A stretch of DNA of 32,725 nt. Source: a virus. The notes under the pieces were generated by a model. The model worked only from the letters and a program-made list of their open reading frames with translations. It did not search any database and was not told the DNA's origin. Below, piece after piece: positions 21,595 to 30,154 of this stretch; within the stretch, counting starts at the first letter, position 1, and each line of letters begins with the position of its first letter. The translations under genes were made by a program, and so were the position numbers. The stretch lies in the IMG/VR virus record IMGVR_UViG_3300050821_001764, positions 1-32,725 of that record; one strand, given 5' to 3'.

Positions 21595-23758
21595 GAAAGA
21601 AGATTTCCTAGCTACAGCCCGCAAGCGTTTCGCTGCCGCAGCAGAAGACGAGAAGGAACTACGGCGGAAGTTTATCTCCGATCTGAAGTTCGCCTCTCCT
21701 GACGGTGATGACCAGTGGGACCCGCAGCTAAAGATGCAGCGCGAGCAGGCTGGCCGGCCGGCAATGTCGTTCCCCCGCTGCCATACGTTTGTTGCGCAGG
21801 TATCCAATGAGGCGCGCCAGAACAAGCCGCAAGTAAAGTTCGCACCGCGGCGTGATGCAGATGAGGATACGGCAGAGGTTTACGAAGGACTCGCGCGGTA
21901 TATCCAGTACACGTCTGACGCGCAGGTAGCCTATGAGACGGCTATCGAGTACAGCGCTGGCGGGTCGTTTGGCTATTACCGTTTCCTGACTGATTACTGC
22001 GATGACGAGAGCGATGACCTAGAACTGAGGGTTGTTCCGGTGCTCGATCCGCTGACCGTATATGGCGTGTTGGTGCCCGCCTGCTTCAACCGCAAGGTGC
22101 CATTCGCCTTCGTAATCGAGGACATGACCAAGGAGGAGTTTAAGCGGGTCTATCCTGACGCCGAAATGACATCGATTCCCTGGCGGGAGGTTGAGAAGTC
22201 AGGCGAAGGCTGGGTCGGCTCAGAGTCAGTCCGGATTGCTGAGTATTGGTGGGTCGAGGAGAAGCGCGTAAAGGGCCAGCGCAGGCCTACGCGGGTTGTG
22301 AAGTGCTGCAAGACGAATGGCTTCGAGGTTCTGCCCGGCGAAGATGGAGAATCATCCGAAACGGAGTGGCCGGGCTCAACTATCCCGATTATTCCCGTCC
22401 TCGGCAAGCAGATGATTATCGAAGGCAAGCCGCGGCTCACTTCGATCGTCACTCCGCAGAAGTCAGCGCAGCAGCTCATCAACTATTCGAAGTCACGCAT
22501 TGCTGAGACGCTTTCTGTAGCACCAATCTCGCCGTTCATGGTCGCTGAAGGGCAGATTGACGGATATGAGAAGGAATGGAGCACGCTCAATAGGGAATCG
22601 CGGCCATTCCTCAGGTACAAGATGGTCGACGTTGCAGGCCGACCGCTGCCACCGCCTGAGCGCAACACATTCGAGCCGCCAATACAAGCGCTTTCCGCAT
22701 TCGTCATGCAGGAAATTGACGACATGAAGGCCACAACGGGCATCTTTGACGCCTCGCTGGGCAATCAGGCCAATGAGACGAGCGGACAGGCGATTATGCG
22801 TCGGCAGGAGCAAGCAAACCTGTCCACGATGCACTTCATGGACAACCTTGAGCGCTCGTTTAAGCAGGCGGGCGACCTGATTGCGGAGATTATCCCGAAG
22901 ATATACGACGGAGAGCGCGAAATAGAGATTCTCGGAGAAGATGAGTCTCCGAAGGTAGTAACCATCAACAAGCCTTATACCGACGAGTCAGGCAAGAATC
23001 GCCATTATGACCTGACGAAGGGCAAATACAGTCTAGTCGTGACAGTCGGCAAGGCTTATGGATCGAAGCGCGCAGAATCCTTTGACACCATCTCGCAAGT
23101 AGTCCAGACCAGCCCGAACATGTTCCCGATGATAGCGGACATTCTGTTCCGCAATAGCGATATGGCTGGCGCGACTGAGCTTGCGGATCGGTTTCACAAG
23201 ATGCTGCCGCCGGGCTTGCAGCAAGACGAGAATAATCCAATCCCGCCAGAAGCGCAGGCCGCAGTCGCACAGGCCCAGCAGCAAGTGCAGTTGCTTCAGG
23301 GTGAGCTACAGAAGCTGCAGTTCGAGCGTCAGGCGAAGGTCGCTGAGTCTCAAGGCAAGATGCAACAGATTGCCCTACAGCATCAGTCCGACATGGCGCT
23401 TGAGGATAAGAAGCTTCAGACGCAGATTGCGGTAGCTGAGATTCAGACTAAGGCCCAGATTCTCACCGAGCGCGAGCAGGCACTGGCTAAGCTCGAGGCG
23501 CAATTCCACGATCAGGCGCATGACGTAGCCAAGCAGACACATGAGCATACGCATGAAGCCGCTATGGATGCGCAGAATAAGCGGCATGAGGTAGCAATGG
23601 CCGCCGCAGGCGCCGCGCAGCAGCAGAGCCTGGCCGTACATGGCGCGCAGGTTAAGTCAGCGTTAGCCGACCAGAACGCTCAGGCTACAAGCGCACAGAG
23701 CGCGCAGGAAGCCGCACAGAGTCAAGCGGCAGCACAGCAACAAACAGAATCAAGTTAG
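21587..23758 (+). CDS. Portal protein, P22-like
   Basis: 723 aa from ATG 21587 (GTG 21572 is an alternative). The N-terminal GRPAMSFPRCHTFVAQVSNEARQNKPQVKFAPR and VVPVLDPLTVYG segments are typical of the P22 portal family. A helical wing/stem follows, with ETSGQAIMRRQEQANLSTMHFMDNLERS. The last 180 residues are Gln/Ala/His-rich coiled coil (QAQQQVQLLQGELQKLQ), matching the barrel helices of long P22-type portals. It forms the dodecameric DNA entry ring. Confidence 0.92.
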   Translation: MPEKEDFLATARKRFAAAAEDEKELRRKFISDLKFASPDGDDQWDPQLKMQREQAGRPAMSFPRCHTFVAQVSNEARQNKPQVKFAPRRDADEDTAEVYEGLARYIQYTSDAQVAYETAIEYSAGGSFGYYRFLTDYCDDESDDLELRVVPVLDPLTVYGVLVPACFNRKVPFAFVIEDMTKEEFKRVYPDAEMTSIPWREVEKSGEGWVGSESVRIAEYWWVEEKRVKGQRRPTRVVKCCKTNGFEVLPGEDGESSETEWPGSTIPIIPVLGKQMIIEGKPRLTSIVTPQKSAQQLINYSKSRIAETLSVAPISPFMVAEGQIDGYEKEWSTLNRESRPFLRYKMVDVAGRPLPPPERNTFEPPIQALSAFVMQEIDDMKATTGIFDASLGNQANETSGQAIMRRQEQANLSTMHFMDNLERSFKQAGDLIAEIIPKIYDGEREIEILGEDESPKVVTINKPYTDESGKNRHYDLTKGKYSLVVTVGKAYGSKRAESFDTISQVVQTSPNMFPMIADILFRNSDMAGATELADRFHKMLPPGLQQDENNPIPPEAQAAVAQAQQQVQLLQGELQKLQFERQAKVAESQGKMQQIALQHQSDMALEDKKLQTQIAVAEIQTKAQILTEREQALAKLEAQFHDQAHDVAKQTHEHTHEAAMDAQNKRHEVAMAAAGAAQQQSLAVHGAQVKSALADQNAQATSAQSAQEAAQSQAAAQQQTESS

Positions 23759-23861
23759 GGCGCCGCGGAACGACCCCGGATGGCACTACGGGGCAGACCC
23801 GAGAAATCATGCTCGGCGCAGAAATGCGGTTCCTAAGCTCAGCAGATGGCACGCTGCGCCC
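23758..23861 (+). ncRNA. Multi-branched RNA-like element between portal and scaffold
   Basis: Outer stem GGGCG (23758-23762) with CGCCC (23857-23861) encloses four hairpins: CCCCG/CGGGG (23774-23793), CCGAG/CTCGG (23799-23816), CGCA-GAAA-TGCG with a GNRA tetraloop (23817-23828) and CAGC/GCTG (23840-23856). No ORF of note. It starts on the last base of the portal stop. Function unknown. Confidence 0.45.
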
Positions 23862-23888
23862 GTGTGCCCAAGTTTAGAAGTAACAAAT

Positions 23889-23983
23889 TGGGCAGTGGTG
23901 AAGTGGCAGACACAGCCCCATCGGGGGGTCGCTGGATCGAGTAATCGCCAGCATCGTAGGTTCGATTCCTGCCTGCTCAACCA
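23889..23983 (+). tRNA. Class II tRNA-like element, anticodon unresolved
   Basis: Acceptor TGGGCAG/CTGCTCA (7 bp with one G-U), D arm GTG-AAGTGGCAGA-CAC, T arm GTAGG-TTCGATT-CCTGC, discriminator A and encoded CCA are all good. Length 95 nt implies a long variable arm (GCTGG/CCAGC, 12-nt loop). The anticodon arm is abnormal: AGCCC-CATCGGG-GGGTC lacks T33, while a register with T33 gives CGG but pairs badly. It is either a degenerate or an unusual Leu/Ser-type tRNA. Confidence 0.6.
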
Positions 23984-24034
23984 AGCTTTAGAAGTTCCGC
24001 CTGCTCGGCGTAAGAGCACCCAAAGGACAACACA

Positions 24035-25033
24035 ATGGAACAGACGCCAGCGGCATCGTCACCCGCAGAAGTAGAAGACGTATTTCGTGGTGAGTATGTT
24101 AGCCATGACGAATTCAGCAAATATCGTCTGAGCGGCGAACTCCCCGAGCGATTCAAAGCCGAAACCGCAGAGCCGGCCCCTGCCGACACACCGGAAGAGA
24201 CGGTGGAATCCGAGCCCGAAGAGGGCGAAAGCGAGCCGGAGTCGGACCCGGAAGAATCTCAGGAGCAACCGCAAAAAGGTTCAGGCGCCGAAAAGCGCAT
24301 CAAGCAACTTCTCGCTAAGATCAAGGACTTAGAAAGCAAGGCTGCACCTGCGAAACAGGACGTAAATCCGGCCCCGTCCGCCGCGCAGTCGCAACCTCAG
24401 TCGGCCCAGAATTATCAGGAATGGCGCAAGACGTTCAAGGCTGCTGAGTGGGAGGCTAAGTATATTGCCGACCATCCAGAATCCAGGGACTATGCAGAAG
24501 TTACTGCGGCCATGGCTGATTATCTGGGCGACATACGCGATCAGTTCAAGGCCAGAGAGCAACATGAGCAGCAGGCTCGGAATGCTCTCAAGACCAAGAT
24601 GGACGATGCGCGTTCGCGGTATGAAGATGCGGATGACGTAATCTTTCCGGCCGCGACGGCGATCAATACCGCGCAAATACCTGTAGCCGTAAAGCAGGTA
24701 ATTGCAGAGTCGGATGTATTCCCCGATCTTCTCTATGTGCTTAACAGCGATGAGGGAGAACTGAAGAAGTTCATATCCCTCGCGCAGAGCAACCCGAGAG
24801 CGGCACTGGCCAAGACCTTCGAATACGAGCGCGGCATCCGCGAAGAACTCTCGAAGACTGGCGATGAACCCGAAAGCAGAACACCTCCTGAAAAGAAGAT
24901 CACCAAGGCTCCTAAGCCGCCAGCCCCTGTAGGTGGTGGTAGTTCGCGGGCCTTTGACGTGAGCGACGAAAGCCTTTCCCCGGAAGAGTGGGCGCGCAAG
25001 CGTACCGCGGAAGTAAAACGGCGAAAGGGCTAG
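24035..25033 (+). CDS. Scaffolding protein
   Basis: 332 aa, ATG with AAAGGA upstream. Very acidic first third (EETVESEPEEGESEPESDPEESQE), charged helical middle (AEKRIKQLLAKIKDLES, AREQHEQQARNALKTKMDDARSRYED), and a basic end (PEEWARKRTAEVKRRKG) that would bind coat. Position between portal and coat and the composition fit P22 gp8-type scaffolds. It would be absent from mature virions. Confidence 0.8.
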   Translation: MEQTPAASSPAEVEDVFRGEYVSHDEFSKYRLSGELPERFKAETAEPAPADTPEETVESEPEEGESEPESDPEESQEQPQKGSGAEKRIKQLLAKIKDLESKAAPAKQDVNPAPSAAQSQPQSAQNYQEWRKTFKAAEWEAKYIADHPESRDYAEVTAAMADYLGDIRDQFKAREQHEQQARNALKTKMDDARSRYEDADDVIFPAATAINTAQIPVAVKQVIAESDVFPDLLYVLNSDEGELKKFISLAQSNPRAALAKTFEYERGIREELSKTGDEPESRTPPEKKITKAPKPPAPVGGGSSRAFDVSDESLSPEEWARKRTAEVKRRKG

Positions 25034-25054
25034 TCGACTCAGGAGACATCCTAA

Positions 25055-26263
25055 GTGGCTAATAGCCTTCTATCACCCACAATCATCACGCGTGAGGCTC
25101 TCCGGATCCTGCACGCCAACCTCAACTTTATTGCGAACGTCGACAAGCAGTACGATGACCAGTTCGCCAACTCTGGCGCCTCCCCCTCCGGCAAGATTGG
25201 TCCCAGTTTGACCATTCGTATGCCGAACCAGTACACCATTCGTACTGGCGCGACACTCAGCACTCAGGACGTTGTCGAAACCAGCCAGGTTCTGACGGTT
25301 TCCACCCAAAAGGGCGTGGATTTCGTCTTCTCCTCACAAGACCTCACCCTGACAATTGACGAATTCAGCGATCGCTACCTCAAGCCGGCGATGGCTGTAC
25401 TCGCAACCAACATCGAAGCCGACGCGCTGAACATGGTTCTCAATGTTTACAATGCGGTCGACGATAACGCCAACCCGATTACCTACAAGGACATCGCGCT
25501 TGGCCGCAAGCTGCTCAACTACTCACTTGCTCCGGATGATGGAGAGCGCGTAGGCGTCATTGCTTCGCAGAATGTGCCTTCATACCTCGATGCCATCAAG
25601 GGCCTGTTCAACCCGCAAGAAGGAATTGCTCGTCCGTACCTTACCGGCAAAATCGGCAAGGTCAACAACATGAACTTCTATGAGAACACGGTTATTCCGG
25701 CGTTCCAGAGCGGCACAGCAGCGACAGTAACTGGCTATCTCTCTAACGATGCGACGGCGCAGGTCGGCTCAAGCATCATTGTGGATACCGGAACAACCAC
25801 GCTCCTCCTCGGTGACATCGTTACCTTTGCGGGCGTGTTTGCGGTTCACCCTGAAACCAAGGCGAGCCTGGGCTACCTGCAGCAGTTCGTGATTACAGCA
25901 AACTCCGGCGCCAGCGCAACCACTCTGGCTATTTCGCCGGCGATTGTTGCCACCGGGGCAGCTCAGAACGTTACCAACGGTGTCGCGGACGACTCTGCCG
26001 TGACCAAGGTTGGCGGCGGTGCTTCTAACCTCTACACGCAGTCAGTTCTTTTCCACCCTGAAGCGTTTGCCTTCGTCACCGCTGACTTGATTGATGTATC
26101 CAAGTTCGGCGCATGGGGCGCTCGTCAGGTTATGGATGGGATCAGCATGCGTATCGCTCGGCAGTACAACATCACGAACGATACAATCCCCTGCCGTCTT
26201 GACGTGCTGTATGGCTACAAGACGCTTCGTCCGCAGCTGGCTGTCCGCATCATTGCCCAGTAA
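25055..26263 (+). CDS. Major capsid protein, P22-coat-like
   Basis: 402 aa from GTG 25055 (AGGAGA upstream). The N-terminal PTIITREALRILHANLNFIANVDKQYDDQF and TLTIDEFSDRYLKPAM match the P22 coat (gp5) family. The I-domain-like part ADDSAVT and GDIVTFAGVFAVHPETKASLGYLQQFVIT and the SPAIV...G...NV motif follow. HK97 fold assembled on the scaffold. It is followed by a terminator, consistent with very high expression. Confidence 0.9.
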   Translation: MANSLLSPTIITREALRILHANLNFIANVDKQYDDQFANSGASPSGKIGPSLTIRMPNQYTIRTGATLSTQDVVETSQVLTVSTQKGVDFVFSSQDLTLTIDEFSDRYLKPAMAVLATNIEADALNMVLNVYNAVDDNANPITYKDIALGRKLLNYSLAPDDGERVGVIASQNVPSYLDAIKGLFNPQEGIARPYLTGKIGKVNNMNFYENTVIPAFQSGTAATVTGYLSNDATAQVGSSIIVDTGTTTLLLGDIVTFAGVFAVHPETKASLGYLQQFVITANSGASATTLAISPAIVATGAAQNVTNGVADDSAVTKVGGGASNLYTQSVLFHPEAFAFVTADLIDVSKFGAWGARQVMDGISMRIARQYNITNDTIPCRLDVLYGYKTLRPQLAVRIIAQ

Positions 26264-26269
26264 TACCAG

Positions 26270-26301
26270 AGGGGCTGGCTTTCTCAGCAGCCCCTATTTT
26301 T
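26270..26301 (+). terminator. Rho-independent terminator after capsid gene
   Basis: AGGGGCTG/CAGCCCCT 8-bp stem with a 10-nt loop, then ATTTTT. It starts 6 nt after the capsid stop. It probably reduces read-through to the low-copy head completion genes. Confidence 0.85.
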
Positions 26302-26310
26302 AGAGATTTG

Positions 26311-26450
26311 GCGCGCGCTCCGGGCGGGAATCGAATCCGCCACTTTCCGGCTTGCTTTGGTGAAGTTCTCACATAGAACAGAAATCTACGCTGCCGCCAT
26401 CACCCGCACTAAACGCCGGCTGTCCTGTTTAAACGACAGAGCTTACGCGC
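26311..26450. ncRNA. Closed multi-branched structured element after capsid terminator
   Basis: Outer stem GCGCG (26311-26315) with CGCGC (26446-26450) encloses GGCGG/CCGCC (26323-26341), a nested arm CCGGC/GCCGG (26347-26419), GGTGA/TCACC (26359-26404), GTTCT/AGAAC (26365-26379), and GCTGTC/GACAG-A-GC (26419-26442). On the minus strand the first hairpin reads like a T arm (GGATTCGATTCC). Strand undecided; no ORF. Confidence 0.4.
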
Positions 26451-26468
26451 TACCAGCATTATAAGCCC

Positions 26469-26639
26469 ATGACAAGCGAAGAACTCAAGCAAAAACAGGC
26501 AGCAGACCTAAGCACTAATTCCTGGATGCGCGAAATGTGCATCCAGCTTGCGCTGCTCAACGAAAAGCCGCAGATTCTTCCATGCGGATGCCGCAATGCA
26601 TGCTCAGGCCACAATCCGGAATCTAAGGTTTCTCGCTAA
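26469..26639 (+). CDS. Small hypothetical protein with CxC motif
   Basis: 56 aa (MTSEELKQKQAADLSTNSWMREMC...). A helical start and a Cys-rich end (LPCGCRNACSGHN) suggest a metal site. TAATG coupling to the gp4-like gene. No family recognised. Confidence 0.5.
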   Translation: MTSEELKQKQAADLSTNSWMREMCIQLALLNEKPQILPCGCRNACSGHNPESKVSR

Positions 26640-27406
26640 TGCCGATTCCGCCTCCCCCATCAGCCGAAAATGCCATTATCCAGAGCGCGAATGCTCTCGT
26701 CATGAGCGCTCTGCGGCTGATTGGCGTGACTGCTTCCGGCGAACAGCCGACGATAGCTGAAGCAAATGACGCGCTGATGGTGCTGAACCAGATGATTGAC
26801 ACCTGGAACGCCGATCGGCTGGCTATCTACACGGTCAGTTCGACCGACTTCCCATTTGTGCTTGGGCAGCAATCTTACACGCTGGGCAGCGGCGGCGATT
26901 TCGACATGACGCGCCCAGCCAAGATTACGGGGATGAGCGCGATTCTGATTGCCAATCCCACGAACCCTATCGAGGTACCGATCGCACTCTATTCATGGCA
27001 AGAATGGCAGCGCAATGTACCCGTCAAGCAGGTAGACGGATCATTCCCGCAAATCTGCTATGACGATGGCAATTTTCCCTTGCGAAACCTGAACTTCTGG
27101 CCTATTCCAACACTACAGCAGAACAATGTCAGGATTTATGGCTGGCTGCCGCTGCTCCTGGTGGGCTCACTCAACGCAAGCATCATATTGCCGCCGGGAT
27201 ATGCCGAAGCGTTCCGCTATAACCTCGCCGTACGTCTAGCCGCAGAGTTTGCCGCGCAGGTTGCGCCGGCCGTGCAGTCCATCGCCGTGGAATCGCTGGC
27301 GACTGTCAGGCGTATGAACGCACCAGACCTGGGGCTGAAGTCAGACCTCTTGGCGACTGATGCCGGCTACAACTATAAAGCGGATATGTTCGGGATTCCC
27401 TGGTAA
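26639..27406 (+). CDS. Head completion/tail accessory protein, P22 gp4-like
   Basis: 255 aa. The helical N-terminus ALVMSALRLIGVTASGEQPTIAEANDALMVLNQMIDTWNADRL is typical of podophage head-tail adaptors. It is followed by a beta part (TVSSTDFPFVLGQQSYTLGSGGDFDMTRPAKITGM). In P22, gp4 binds below the portal and is followed by gp10, the same order as here. Three bases separate it from the next gene. Confidence 0.78.
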   Translation: MPIPPPPSAENAIIQSANALVMSALRLIGVTASGEQPTIAEANDALMVLNQMIDTWNADRLAIYTVSSTDFPFVLGQQSYTLGSGGDFDMTRPAKITGMSAILIANPTNPIEVPIALYSWQEWQRNVPVKQVDGSFPQICYDDGNFPLRNLNFWPIPTLQQNNVRIYGWLPLLLVGSLNASIILPPGYAEAFRYNLAVRLAAEFAAQVAPAVQSIAVESLATVRRMNAPDLGLKSDLLATDAGYNYKADMFGIPW

Positions 27407-27409
27407 CCA

Positions 27410-28882
27410 ATGCCTAGGTTCGGATTCATCGGTCCTTCATATTCGGTCCAGTCTCGCTCGGTTGCCGATGAGGAGTGTATTAACCTCTTCGCTGAGACGA
27501 ATGAGTCAGGCGGCGCATTCGACCAAGCGCAGGCCTACGGTGGACGCGAATATGTCAACCTCAAGAGCTATTTCCGCACGCCGGGGCTCTCAGTATTCTC
27601 AGCACTGCCGCAGAGTCCAGTGCGCGGATCATTCTATGCGCTTGGGCGGCTGTTTGTAGTGGCCGGTGCGGGACTTTATGAGCTTTCAAGCTCTGGCGCG
27701 CAGACTTCCCGCGGTACAGTGGCGAATGACGGTAATCCGGTATCGATCGCGTTCAACAATATCCAACTGCTGATTGTCTCAGGAGGCCATGCCTACTGCT
27801 TCACGCTGGCGACAAACGCCTTACTTGATGTCACGGGCGATCTGGCAGGCATTCCGGTACAGGTCGACGAGTCGGACACATACTTCATCGTCGCATTTCA
27901 GAATTCGAACAAGTATCAAATGAGTCAGGTGCTTGACGGCACAACCTGGCCCGGCCAGCTGGTAAACGAAGTCTCAGTATTCCCCGACAACATAACTTCA
28001 ATCATCGTCAATCATCGGGAACTTTGGGTATGCGGGCAGAAGCGCTCACAGCCGTTTCAGGACACGGGCAGCACTGAGGTATTCGACCCGATTGCCGGCG
28101 CGCTGATCGAAACGGGGTCCGTGTCTACCTTTTCCGTCGCGCGGGTAGACAATTCAATCTTCTGGGTAGGCCAAGACGAGCGCGGTGCGGTTATTGCATG
28201 GCGCAGCAGTGGCTATACGCCCTCGCGGATCTCAACTCATGCGGTAGAAGTATGGCTCTCGAATCAGGCCAACGTCTCGCAGCTTGTCTCCTACAGCTAT
28301 CAGGATCGCGGACACCTGTTCTGGGTGCTGTATGTGCCCGGCGGCGACTGCTCTTGGGTCTATGACGTAACCGAGCAGCTCTGGCATAAGAGGCGCTCAT
28401 GGAATGCTGCGCTCGGCCAGTGGGGACCGCACTATAGCTGGAACCATGTATTTGCTTTCGGGATGCACTTGGTGGGCGATTGGAACTCAGGCAATCTCTA
28501 CCAGATGAACATGGAATTCCTTACGGACAATGGGACGAACATACGCCGGCTTCGGCGAGCGCCTACCGTGAGGAATGAAAAGAGGTGGATTTACCACACG
28601 CAGATGACGGTAGACTTTCAGGCCGGCACGGGCCCGCAGCCACCGCTACTAGATGGCAACAATGCACCTCGCCAACCACAGGCAATGCTTCGCTGGAGCA
28701 ACGATGGCGGCCAAACATGGTCGAACGAGCACTGGAGAGGGATGGGCTTCGCTGGGCAGTATGCTGCGCGTGTGTTCTGGATGCGACTAGGGCGCGCTCG
28801 CGACCGCGTCTATGAGCTAGTTATCGATGACCCGGTGGACGTTTCCATAGTCGACGCCTACTTGGAAACGGCCAATGGCTAA
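27410..28882 (+). CDS. Packaged DNA stabilization protein, P22 gp10-like
   Basis: 490 aa. FGFIGPSYSVQSRSVADEECINLFAETNESG and YFRTPGLSVFSALPQSPVRGSFYALGRLFVVAGAGLYEL are typical of the gp10 family, in which an N-terminal strand and repeated beta-propeller-like blades form the hub for tail spikes. It closes the portal channel together with gp4. Overlaps the next gene by 8 nt. Confidence 0.82.
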   Translation: MPRFGFIGPSYSVQSRSVADEECINLFAETNESGGAFDQAQAYGGREYVNLKSYFRTPGLSVFSALPQSPVRGSFYALGRLFVVAGAGLYELSSSGAQTSRGTVANDGNPVSIAFNNIQLLIVSGGHAYCFTLATNALLDVTGDLAGIPVQVDESDTYFIVAFQNSNKYQMSQVLDGTTWPGQLVNEVSVFPDNITSIIVNHRELWVCGQKRSQPFQDTGSTEVFDPIAGALIETGSVSTFSVARVDNSIFWVGQDERGAVIAWRSSGYTPSRISTHAVEVWLSNQANVSQLVSYSYQDRGHLFWVLYVPGGDCSWVYDVTEQLWHKRRSWNAALGQWGPHYSWNHVFAFGMHLVGDWNSGNLYQMNMEFLTDNGTNIRRLRRAPTVRNEKRWIYHTQMTVDFQAGTGPQPPLLDGNNAPRQPQAMLRWSNDGGQTWSNEHWRGMGFAGQYAARVFWMRLGRARDRVYELVIDDPVDVSIVDAYLETANG

Positions 28883-29486
28883 CAGCCTTCCGCCAGCACC
28901 AGCGCTAGTAATCTCGCGGTCTGCCATCGTCAACAAAGACGGCACAGCGTCATGGGAATTCGTCAAGATTCTGCAGAACTGGGCGCTGCAGATCAATAAC
29001 AGCCTCAATGCCATTGGTCAGTTCATAGGGACGCTTAGCCCAAACGCAACGGTAGGCGGACGATCGGGAACACTCGGCGCAGCGCTCCAGAACATAGACA
29101 GCACTGGAATACTTCAGCCGCCGGGAATCACTCCCGCTACTCCCTTGGCGCAAGGCGGGGTAATCCTGCCCACTGGGGCATCTAGCAATCTGCTAGGCAC
29201 GGCAGCCTTACAGCCGACGACGGCCTTTGATCCGGCGGGCGCTGCAGCCACAGCGCAGACTAATGCCGAGACATTTGCTACCGCTGCAGCCAATACGGCG
29301 CAGAGCAACGCCGAGACTTTCGCAAGCAATGCCTCGAACATCACCAGCGGCAATCTTGCGCTGGCTCAGTTGCCAACGGCTGGAATCACGCACACCTCAC
29401 CATTAGCCAAGCTGACGACGCTTGGCACCAATGGCTCTCTAACCTTCACGAATGGCATCTTGACTGCTGCGGTAGACCCGACATAA
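28875..29486 (+). CDS. Tail fibre/needle-like protein
   Basis: 203 aa. N-terminal ASWEFVKILQNWALQINNSLNAIGQFIGTL could attach to the tail hub. The central Ala/Gln repeats (AAATAQTNAETFATAAANTAQSNAETFASNAS, 15-residue spacing) suit a trimeric coiled coil, and the end is beta-like. Fits a short fibre or needle rather than an enzyme. It directly precedes the ACP gene. Confidence 0.6.
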   Translation: MANSLPPAPALVISRSAIVNKDGTASWEFVKILQNWALQINNSLNAIGQFIGTLSPNATVGGRSGTLGAALQNIDSTGILQPPGITPATPLAQGGVILPTGASSNLLGTAALQPTTAFDPAGAAATAQTNAETFATAAANTAQSNAETFASNASNITSGNLALAQLPTAGITHTSPLAKLTTLGTNGSLTFTNGILTAAVDPT

Positions 29487-29488
29487 TC

Positions 29489-29698
29489 ATGAGTGAAAAA
29501 ATATTCTCCATTATTGAGCGCGAAACTGATCAAAAATGCACAACGGAAACCACGCTGGAAGAATTAGGCGTCGATTCGCTTGAGCTTCTTGATCTGCTGA
29601 TGGCTATTGAGCAGGAAACGGGCCTCTCGGTGCCCGATAGCCGGCTTGCCGAACTGCACACGGTCGGCGACATCATCGGAATAGCGGCATCTGGGTGA
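29489..29698 (+). CDS. acpP-like: Acyl carrier protein
   Basis: 69 aa. LEELGVDSLELLDLLMAIEQETGLSVPDSRLAELHTVGDIIG is the full ACP helix pattern, with Ser30 in the DSL motif as the phosphopantetheine site. ACPs carry acyl groups as thioesters. The gene sits two bases after the tail fibre gene and overlaps the GNAT gene by GTGA, so it is expressed with virion genes. Its partner is likely the neighbouring acyltransferase; the acyl group and target are unknown. A host 4'-phosphopantetheinyl transferase would have to activate it. Confidence 0.85.
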   Translation: MSEKIFSIIERETDQKCTTETTLEELGVDSLELLDLLMAIEQETGLSVPDSRLAELHTVGDIIGIAASG

Positions 29699-30153
29699 TT
29701 ACTTTTCAAGTCGAGCGCTGGCGCGAATTTGCGCCTGACGGCTATCAGATATTCCCGCGTCACTGGGAAGACCTTAGCCTCGATAGAGACAAAATTAGCC
29801 TCTCCGTGGACGATCCAAAATATCAGCAACTAGATGATCTGGGCATCCTGCATATTGTCACTGCGCGCAAAGATGGGCGACTGATCGGCTATTTCCTCTC
29901 GTTCCTGATGATTCACCCGCATTACAAAGATGCAGGAATGATGGCGGTCGCGGACATTTACTACCTGCTGCCCGAGGCGCGCTCAGGCGGAACAGGCGTA
30001 AAGCTCTTTGCCGAGGTAGAGAAGTCATTGCGGGAGCGCGGCGTCATCAAGGCGTACCTATCCTGCAAGATTCACCAAGATCACACGGAATTGTTCACAC
30101 GTCTCGGCTGGAAGGCGACAGACATCATGTTCACGAAGCACCTAGGAAAATAA
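29695..30153 (+). CDS. Phage GNAT-family acyltransferase
   Basis: 152 aa from GTG 29695. WEDLSLDRDKISLSVDD, GILHIVTARKDGRLIGYFLSFL, then LLPEARSGGTGVKLFAEVEKSL with the R-x-G-x-G/A-like motif A (96-101), and a C-terminal LFTRLGWKATDIMFTKHLGK. It resembles the GNAT proteins often found among podophage structural genes. It transfers acyl groups from CoA or, as its coupled ACP gene suggests, from ACP. A substrate in the virion is possible. Confidence 0.8.
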   Translation: MITFQVERWREFAPDGYQIFPRHWEDLSLDRDKISLSVDDPKYQQLDDLGILHIVTARKDGRLIGYFLSFLMIHPHYKDAGMMAVADIYYLLPEARSGGTGVKLFAEVEKSLRERGVIKAYLSCKIHQDHTELFTRLGWKATDIMFTKHLGK

Positions 30154-30154
30154 T

